A stretch of 13,428 bases of DNA from Thiobacillus sp. (GTDB taxonomy: Bacteria > Pseudomonadota > Gammaproteobacteria > Burkholderiales > Thiobacillaceae), in NCBI GenBank assembly GCA_020217265.1, contig JAIWOS010000183.1, forward strand, positions 1 to 13,428, written 5' to 3'. The position numbers and the translations under genes were made by a program. Every line of letters starts with the position of its first letter. The first letter of the stretch is position 1. Below, one piece after another: positions 9,341-13,428 of this stretch. The notes beneath the pieces were generated by a model. It worked only from the letters and a program-made list of their open reading frames with translations, did not search any database and was not told where the DNA came from.

Positions 9341-11220
9341 GGTTCGAAGTACAGGATCGCGTCGGTGTCGACCGGCGCCTTCGCCAGCCCGATCCGCATC
9401 GCCGGCGTCTTGCCGTCCTTTCCCGGATCCACGTAGTTGTGCATGACCCTATAGATCGCCAACAGCTTCTCGGCCATGACGGGGTTGTAGGGGCTGTAGC
9501 CGTACCAGGTGCGCCCGGCTCGGCTTGAGGTGCTGATGGGCCGCTCCAGCAGGTTCACGCGGCGCCTCACCCTCTGGAAGAAGTTGTCGATGCCGGCCAC
9601 GCTGGCCTTGAGAAACAGACGTGCGGTGTGGTCTTCCTCGTCGTTGTACACCGGGGTGGTGCCGTACGGAACGAGCTCCGTTGACGTCTCACCGGCGACG
9701 ACCGGAACGCCCTCCGGCCGCAAGGGGTCGGGGATTTCGGTGAGCCAGCACATGGCCTTCAGCGGCTCCGACATGTTCGGGGCCGGATGCATGCACCACC
9801 GGTCGCTCCACTTGCCGAACACCGCGCGATTGCGGATCTCGTGCTTCATCATCTCGACCTCGACCTGCCTGGGAGTCAGGCTAGGGTTTGCGGCCTGCAT
9901 ACGCCTGAGCCGGGCCTTCGCCGCGGTCAGCTCGGCACGCTTCTGCGGCACGGTCAGCTCCTTGGCTGTCCTCACGTAGAAGGCGTCTACACGGCGCAGC
10001 TTGACGTCCTGGGCGAAGGCCGAAAGGCACGCCGCCCGGATGCCGGAGTCTTGGTCTAGGAAGAACCGGATCTTGGCCGCCCACTTCAGCAGGTCCTTCA
10101 GGAAGTAGAAGTGCCCGTACAGCGAGTACTCCTCGTGGATCTGCATCCCCTTTGTGTCCGGCAGGCGCTGGGTGTGGTCCTGCGTCTCGGTCACCTCTGG
10201 GTCGTCGCGCTCGGCCGCCTGCTCGTAGGAATCCTCGATCGTGTCTCCCAAGGCCGCCTGCCGAACTAGACCCTTCCGCTTGCGCCGGGCATGGGAGGCC
10301 ATCACGGACTCGTCGTAGTCGGGCTGTAGCCACAGCCGCGCGTACTTGCGATGGGGGTACGGCTTGTCGTAGTCGTTCGTCGCCCTGGCATCCTCCTCGA
10401 CGGCCTCAGGGTCCATCTCGGGGTCGAAGTTGACGTGCATGCCGAACACGAAGCCGGAGGCGTTGTCGGCGCTTCCTACGGCCCGCAGCACAACGTTTCG
10501 CCGGTCGGTGTACCGGCTCCAGTTCACCCGGTACTCCTGCCGGTCAACGCTGATGTAGAGGCGGTGTATCGGCAGCGAATGGAAGGCCCTCTCGCGGTCG
10601 CCGGCGAAGGCCATGCACTGCCTGTAAAGAAAATCGATCTTTCCGTATAGTGTTACGGCATTGAGGCCCGTGACGTTCAGGATCCGTTGGAGCGGCATCT
10701 TGTTGGTGAGCGCCAGCAGGATGGTCTTGTTGAGATGGGTGATCCGCTGCCGCTTGAGGGCTTTCGTGCTTCGGGTGATGGTCTTCCCGCAGGCCTTGCA
10801 GCGCCATCTGGGCGCGCCGCTGGTGGACTTGCCAAAGCGGTAGTAGGCCTTGCGATCTGTCACCGGCGTGCTGCCGTTGACGCAGCCAGGCGTAGTGCAG
10901 CAGGCGTCGGGTATGGGTTGCAGGTACTTGCTGAAGCGCCGGCGTTCCTCGGCCACGGCCAGGTTGCTCTTGACCGAGAAGGACTCGCCGCAGAGCAGGC
11001 AAACGAGCGCTGGCCTGTTCTTGGCAACGGCATGGAGCTTGTAGGATATCCCCGGCTTGCCGGCCAGCTCGGGGCGGGCCTTCCGCCGCCACTTGACGAT
11101 GTCGGCGGGGACCCCGAAGTTGGCGCACGCTGGATTCTTACAGAAGTTGACGTTGATGCCGGCCACCGCCGGGGGCAGTGCCCCTTCGTCTTCCTCGACC
11201 TCCAGCAAAATCGCTGCCAA
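9337..11220 (-). CDS. Putative DDE transposase with two zinc-ribbon modules
   Basis: A 627-aa protein at the right end of the element and its best candidate transposase. Two tandem zinc-ribbon modules have the same spacing style: C27-x4-C32 with C74-x2-C77, and C108-x4-C113 with C141-x2-C144. A helix-turn-helix-like region follows (about 160-200). An RNase H-like strand carries LYISVDRQ (Asp226), a second acidic site is FFLDQDSG (Asp389 or Asp391), and a C-terminal NLLERP (Glu559) precedes LLAIYRVMHNYV, a typical DDE-transposase ending. The catalytic assignment is tentative because the D-D and D-E spacings are long. The zinc-ribbon, HTH and DDE order recalls IS1 and IS1595 types, but the protein is much larger. 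The start is TTG 11220 with GGGGG seven bases upstream; GTG 11166 is an alternative. Confidence 0.78.
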   Translation of the reverse strand: MAAILLEVEEDEGALPPAVAGINVNFCKNPACANFGVPADIVKWRRKARPELAGKPGISYKLHAVAKNRPALVCLLCGESFSVKSNLAVAEERRRFSKYLQPIPDACCTTPGCVNGSTPVTDRKAYYRFGKSTSGAPRWRCKACGKTITRSTKALKRQRITHLNKTILLALTNKMPLQRILNVTGLNAVTLYGKIDFLYRQCMAFAGDRERAFHSLPIHRLYISVDRQEYRVNWSRYTDRRNVVLRAVGSADNASGFVFGMHVNFDPEMDPEAVEEDARATNDYDKPYPHRKYARLWLQPDYDESVMASHARRKRKGLVRQAALGDTIEDSYEQAAERDDPEVTETQDHTQRLPDTKGMQIHEEYSLYGHFYFLKDLLKWAAKIRFFLDQDSGIRAACLSAFAQDVKLRRVDAFYVRTAKELTVPQKRAELTAAKARLRRMQAANPSLTPRQVEVEMMKHEIRNRAVFGKWSDRWCMHPAPNMSEPLKAMCWLTEIPDPLRPEGVPVVAGETSTELVPYGTTPVYNDEEDHTARLFLKASVAGIDNFFQRVRRRVNLLERPISTSSRAGRTWYGYSPYNPVMAEKLLAIYRVMHNYVDPGKDGKTPAMRIGLAKAPVDTDAILYFEP

Positions 11221-11224
11221 AACA

Positions 11225-11257
11225 AATCCCCCAAAGGTCCAAGACCTGTGGGGGATT
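11225..11257 (-). promoter_or_regulatory. Fold-back hairpin over the transposase ribosome site
   Basis: In the - strand RNA, AAUCCCCCA (11257-11249) pairs perfectly with UGGGGGAUU (11233-11225). Inside it AGGUC pairs with GACCU around a three-base loop. The right arm contains the presumed ribosome site GGGGG of the transposase. The left arm overlaps the -10 box, so a transcript from the transposase promoter begins after it and cannot form the outer stem. Only read-through RNA from outside would hide the ribosome site. Confidence 0.65.
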
Positions 11258-11283
11258 GTAGGAATTGCTCAGGTGTTTTTCAA
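11255..11283 (-). promoter_or_regulatory. Transposase promoter overlapping the right TIR
   Basis: On the - strand, TTGAAA (11283-11278) and TACAAT (11260-11255) are separated by exactly 17 bases, each matching the sigma-70 consensus at 5 of 6 positions. The -35 box lies in the inner edge of the right inverted repeat, so transposase bound there could repress its own gene. The left repeat also holds TTGAAA but has no -10 box at the right distance. Confidence 0.7.
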
Positions 11284-11303
11284 CACTTTAACTTAACGCC
11301 TAG
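11277..11303 (-). repeat. Right terminal inverted repeat (27 bp)
   Basis: Reverse complement of 4251-4277 with no mismatch over 27 bases. Its outer end reads CGCCTAG on the + strand and touches the right copy of the target duplication. Confidence 0.95.
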
Positions 11304-11312
11304 ACCTGAGGG
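11304..11312 (+). repeat. Target-site duplication, right copy (ACCTGAGGG)
   Basis: Identical and in the same orientation to 4242-4250, immediately outside the right inverted repeat. Confidence 0.92.
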
Positions 11313-11325
11313 TTGCTTTTTTTTT
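11311..11325 (+). terminator. Right half of the split atp terminator
   Basis: The arm GGTTGC (11311-11316) followed by nine Ts (11317-11325). It completes the terminator begun at 4233-4244 when the element is removed. Standing alone it has no partner arm nearby, so transcripts coming from the epimerase side may now run into the element. Confidence 0.85.
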
Positions 11326-11709
11326 ATGCCAGAAAATAGCGCCACAGCAGGAAATCAAATGCTGCCGCTATTCTGGTCATGACTTCAACCTGATTCTCGT
11401 TCCTGATCACGCATAAATCAAACTTATCAAGCCTCACTTTGCTTCCGCTGTCAACTATTGTTGGCGGTTGCGTCCCGCAACATATCGAGCCCAGTACCGG
11501 TGAAACCGCAACATTGATCATTGAGACAAGTCTTCCATTGAATGAAAGACCTAACTAGTTATGCCGGGTGTGGGGGCATTTGACGATGCCCAACGTTAAA
11601 TAGCCGTCATGTGACGGCGTAAAAGAATATTGGACATGTCCGGCAATCCCGGATCGAGCGATAAGCGATCGATTTATATAAGTGGCTGTGTCTGATAAGA
11701 ATGGCGGAT
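11313..11709. other. Intergenic stretch of ~400 bases without a convincing gene
   Basis: Less GC-rich than the rest of the window. A 65-codon - strand frame (11324-11521) starts at an ATG with GGAAG ten bases upstream and ends inside the T-run of the old terminator. Its product is cysteine-containing and unrecognised, so I do not call it a gene. Two small palindromes are present: GCCGTCA-TG-TGACGGC (11603-11618) and GGACATGTCC (11632-11641). I see no tRNA, no further repeat pair and no strong promoter. Confidence 0.5.
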
Positions 11710-12717
11710 TCATTTCCCCGCATATCCCCGATACCACGCCACCCACTGCCCGATCCCGTACTCCAGCGTCGTCGCCGGCTTGAAGCCGGTGTCGCGGATC
11801 AGATCATCCACATCCGCGTAGGTTGCCTGCACGTCGCCGTCCTGCATGGGCAGGAAGTTCTTTTTGGCTTCCTGGCCGAGCGCGCGCTCGATGGTGTCGA
11901 TGAAGTCCATCAACTGCACCGGGGTGTGGTTGCCGATGTTGTAGACGCGGTAGGGCGCGTGGCTGCTGGCGGGGTCGGGGTTCTTGTGGTCGAAATCCGG
12001 GTTGGGTTGCGGGATGCGATCCAGTACGCGCACGGTGCCGTCGGCGATGTCGTCGATGTAGGTGAAGTCGCGCATCATGTCGCCGTGGTTGAAGACGTCG
12101 ATGGTGCGGCCTTCGAGGATGGCCGAGGTGAAGAGCCACGGCGACATGTCGGGCCGGCCCCAGGGGCCGTAGACGGTGAAGTAGCGCAGTCCGGTGGTGG
12201 GCAGGCCGTAGAGGTGCGAATAGGTGTGCGCCATCAGTTCGTTGGCTTTCTTGCTCGCGGCGTAGAGGCTGACCGGATGGTTGACCGGGTCGTGCACCGA
12301 GAAGGGAATCTTGGTGTTGGCGCCGTAGACCGACGAGCTGCTGGCGTAGACGAAGTGCTTGATCTTGTGATGGCGGCAGCCTTCGAGCAGGTTGGCGAAG
12401 CCGACGAGGTTGGACTGCACGTAGGCGTGCGGATTCTTCAGCGAGTAGCGCACGCCGGCCTGCGCGGCGAGGTTGATCACGGCGTCGAAGTGGCCTTTTT
12501 CGAACAGGTCTTCCATTGTCATGCGGTCGGCGATGTCGCCGTGGACGAAGCGGAAGTTGGGGTAGGGCTTCAACTGTTCGAGCCGTGCGAGCTTGAGCGC
12601 GGGATCGTAGTAGTCGTTGAGGCTGTCGATGCCGACGACCTCGTCGCCGCGTTTCAAGAGGATTTGCGCGACGTGCATGCCGATAAAACCGGCGGAACCT
12701 GTAAGAAGAACTTTCAT
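11710..12717 (-). CDS. NAD-dependent epimerase, UDP-glucuronate 4-epimerase-like
   Basis: A 335-aa extended short-chain dehydrogenase that probably interconverts UDP-glucuronate and UDP-galacturonate for surface polysaccharide. The NAD-binding glycine motif TGSAGFIG is at residues 6-13, with Asp31 after the second strand ([10 protein letters not shown]) as in NAD-specific members. The catalytic triad is in ASSSSVYG (Ser near 127), Tyr152 and Lys156 in [20 protein letters not shown] and RDFTYIDDI are typical of the UDP-glucuronate epimerase group (CapI/LspL/WbtF type). The start ATG has GCGGAG about six bases upstream. It lies beside waaA, consistent with an envelope-sugar locus. A terminator-like hairpin and a truncated second epimerase start lie immediately upstream. 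The substrate is inferred from family resemblance. Confidence 0.92.
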   Translation of the reverse strand: MKVLLTGSAGFIGMHVAQILLKRGDEVVGIDSLNDYYDPALKLARLEQLKPYPNFRFVHGDIADRMTMEDLFEKGHFDAVINLAAQAGVRYSLKNPHAYVQSNLVGFANLLEGCRHHKIKHFVYASSSSVYGANTKIPFSVHDPVNHPVSLYAASKKANELMAHTYSHLYGLPTTGLRYFTVYGPWGRPDMSPWLFTSAILEGRTIDVFNHGDMMRDFTYIDDIADGTVRVLDRIPQPNPDFDHKNPDPASSHAPYRVYNIGNHTPVQLMDFIDTIERALGQEAKKNFLPMQDGDVQATYADVDDLIRDTGFKPATTLEYGIGQWVAWYRGYAGK

Positions 12718-12734
12718 GAAGTGCTCCGCTGGTT

Positions 12735-12818
12735 TCAGAAAAGGCTAACTTGCGTGACTCGCAAGTTAAGCGAGCGGCCGGAACTAAATCCGGCGGCGCC
12801 GGTGAGCAGGATTTTCAT
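12735..12818 (-). pseudogene. 27-codon remnant of a second epimerase start
   Basis: ATG 12818 has a good ribosome site (GGAGA at 12831-12827, eight bases upstream) and encodes MKILLTGAAGF. This closely matches the first residues of the neighbouring epimerase ([11 protein letters not shown]). Similarity then stops, and the frame runs through an inverted repeat to TGA at 12737-12735. It looks like the 5' end of a related epimerase gene whose body was deleted or replaced, leaving its expression signals upstream of the intact gene. It could also act as a short leader peptide. Confidence 0.6.
12741..12771 (-). terminator. Terminator-like hairpin upstream of the epimerase
   Basis: AACTTGCG and CGCAAGTT (12747-12767) form the core stem around a five-base loop. 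The stem extends by three more pairs with one bulged base, to 12744-12771. On the - strand it is followed by CTTTTCT. It lies inside the remnant frame, 26 bases before the epimerase start, so it could attenuate transcription into that gene. The T-run is short and activity is uncertain. Confidence 0.4.
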
Positions 12819-12863
12819 GGTTTTTGTCTCCAGAAGTGCCGTCGATTCTAGCACCGGCCCCCT

Positions 12864-12869
12864 TACAAT
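12864..12869 (+). promoter_or_regulatory. Candidate -10 box of waaA
   Basis: TACAAT ends six bases before the waaA ATG. Transcription starting seven bases after the box would begin at the A of the start codon, giving a leaderless message. No ribosome site is visible before the ATG, which agrees. The -35 region is weak. Confidence 0.35.
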
Positions 12870-12875
12870 CCGGTG

Positions 12876-13428
12876 ATGCCAAGCCCGCGCCTGCCCCTCG
12901 ACTGGACGCTCTATCGCCTGCTCCTGCTGCTGGCCGCGCCGCTGATTCCGCTGCGGCTCGCGTGGCGTGGGCGGCGCGAGCGCGGTTATCTAGAACACTG
13001 GGACGAGCGTCTCGGCGGGGCGGACGTGCCGGTCGGCGCGCTCTGGATCCATGCGGTGTCGGTGGGCGAAATGCGGGCCGCGCAGCCGCTGATCGACGCC
13101 CTGCGCGCGGCGCATCCGGACACGCCCATTCTGCTCACGTGCATGACGCCGACCGGGCGCGCCACGGCCGAGGCGCTGTACGGTGGTTTTGCGCGCATCG
13201 CCTATCTGCCCTACGACTACGCGTGGCTGGTGCGGCGCTTCCTGCGCCGCGCGCGGCCGGCGGTCGGCATCCTCATGGAAACCGAGCTGTGGCCGAATCT
13301 GATACGCGCAGCGGACGCGCAGGGGGTGCCGCTGATGCTGGCGAACGCGCGGCTGTCCGAACGTTCGGCGCGCGGCTACGCGCGGCTGCCGGCGCTGACG
13401 CGGGCGAGCCTTGCGCGCATCGCGGTGG
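12876..13428 (+). CDS. waaA: 3-deoxy-D-manno-octulosonic acid (Kdo) transferase, 3' truncated
   Basis: Transfers Kdo from CMP-Kdo to lipid A precursor at the inner membrane, an essential step in Gram-negative LPS assembly. 184 codons are visible from ATG 12876, and the gene runs off the window (the family is about 420-430 aa). An N-terminal membrane anchor (LYRLLLLLAAPLIPLRLAW) is followed by the signatures GYLEHWDERLG, WIHAVSVGEMRAAQPLI, MTPTGRATA, ILMETELWPNLI and LANARLSERSARGY, all characteristic of WaaA/KdtA. An in-frame GTG directly precedes the ATG and could also be used. It is transcribed divergently from the epimerase region. No ribosome site is visible. Confidence 0.96.
   Translation, partial: MPSPRLPLDWTLYRLLLLLAAPLIPLRLAWRGRRERGYLEHWDERLGGADVPVGALWIHAVSVGEMRAAQPLIDALRAAHPDTPILLTCMTPTGRATAEALYGGFARIAYLPYDYAWLVRRFLRRARPAVGILMETELWPNLIRAADAQGVPLMLANARLSERSARGYARLPALTRASLARIAV

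Larger units (their letters stand above)
4251..11303. mobile_element. 7,053-bp transposon with 27-bp TIRs and 9-bp TSD, inserted in the atp terminator
   Basis: The boundaries rest on two independent signals: perfect 27-bp terminal inverted repeats (4251-4277 and 11277-11303, outer bases CTAGGCGTTAAG) and a perfect 9-bp target duplication immediately outside them. The element carries a putative DDE transposase (9337-11220) at its right end. Cargo comprises a lipoprotein, a CoiA-like nuclease, a HEPN-type protein, a membrane protein and a DEDDh exonuclease. A terminator lies inside the left end, and a promoter and fold-back hairpin lie inside the right end. The perfect repeats and intact reading frames suggest a recent and possibly active insertion. 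A 9-bp duplication and a zinc-ribbon transposase recall IS1, but the ends differ from IS1 ends and I cannot assign a named family. Confidence 0.93.

Noticed and set aside
4251..11303. Assignment of the element to IS1 or Tn7
   Set aside because: The 9-bp duplication and zinc ribbon recall IS1, but the ends, protein size and duplicated ribbons do not fit. There are no Tn7-type accessory genes (TnsB/C/D-like), and the duplication is not 5 bp.
11324..11521. 65-codon - strand frame next to the old terminator
   Set aside because: Weak ribosome site, unrecognised composition, and a stop that falls inside the T-run. Kept only as a remark on the intergenic stretch.
11555..11746. 63-codon - strand frame overlapping the epimerase end
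   Set aside because: It overlaps the epimerase 3' end out of frame and has no ribosome site or recognisable motif.
11701..12876. 391-codon open frame on the + strand
   Set aside because: It is antisense to the epimerase, whose family motifs are unmistakable.

Overview
The window looks like the chromosome of a high-GC betaproteobacterium. The ATP synthase proteins and the WaaA fragment resemble those of Rhodocyclales (Thauera/Azoarcus/Aromatoleum), but that placement is recalled resemblance, not a search. Positions 1-4218 hold the end of an ATP synthase operon in canonical order: atpA (5' truncated by the window), atpG, atpD and atpC, all on the + strand, with a 28-bp perfect palindrome between atpD and atpC.

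The accessory part is a 7,053-bp transposon at 4251-11303. It has perfect 27-bp terminal inverted repeats beginning CTAGGCG and is flanked by a perfect 9-bp direct repeat, ACCTGAGGG. Removing the element and one repeat copy restores a textbook intrinsic terminator (A-run, stem GCAACC, loop TGAG, stem GGTTGC, nine Ts) just after atpC. The element therefore landed in the loop of the atp operon terminator. Its left end carries its own intrinsic terminator, which can end atp transcription in place of the broken one.

Inside the element, read from the left, are: a terminator and a short possible ORF; on the - strand a small lipoprotein, a 687-aa CoiA-like protein with two PD-(D/E)XK-like segments, and a 260-aa winged-helix/HEPN-type protein; then on the + strand a small four-helix membrane protein and a DEDDh (DnaQ-like) exonuclease; and finally on the - strand a 627-aa putative DDE transposase with two tandem zinc-ribbon modules. 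The transposase promoter overlaps the right inverted repeat. A fold-back hairpin there can sequester the transposase ribosome binding site, but only in transcripts that enter from outside, a logic known from IS10 and IS50. The nuclease, HEPN, membrane and exonuclease cargo resembles a defence module. That function is inference.

Positions 11313-11709 are a less GC-rich intergenic stretch without a convincing gene. After it come a UDP-glucuronate 4-epimerase-like NAD-dependent epimerase (- strand), a 27-codon remnant of a second epimerase start with a terminator-like hairpin, and the divergent 5' part of waaA (Kdo transferase), cut by the window end. Both chromosomal flanks are housekeeping or envelope genes and appear undamaged apart from the split terminator.
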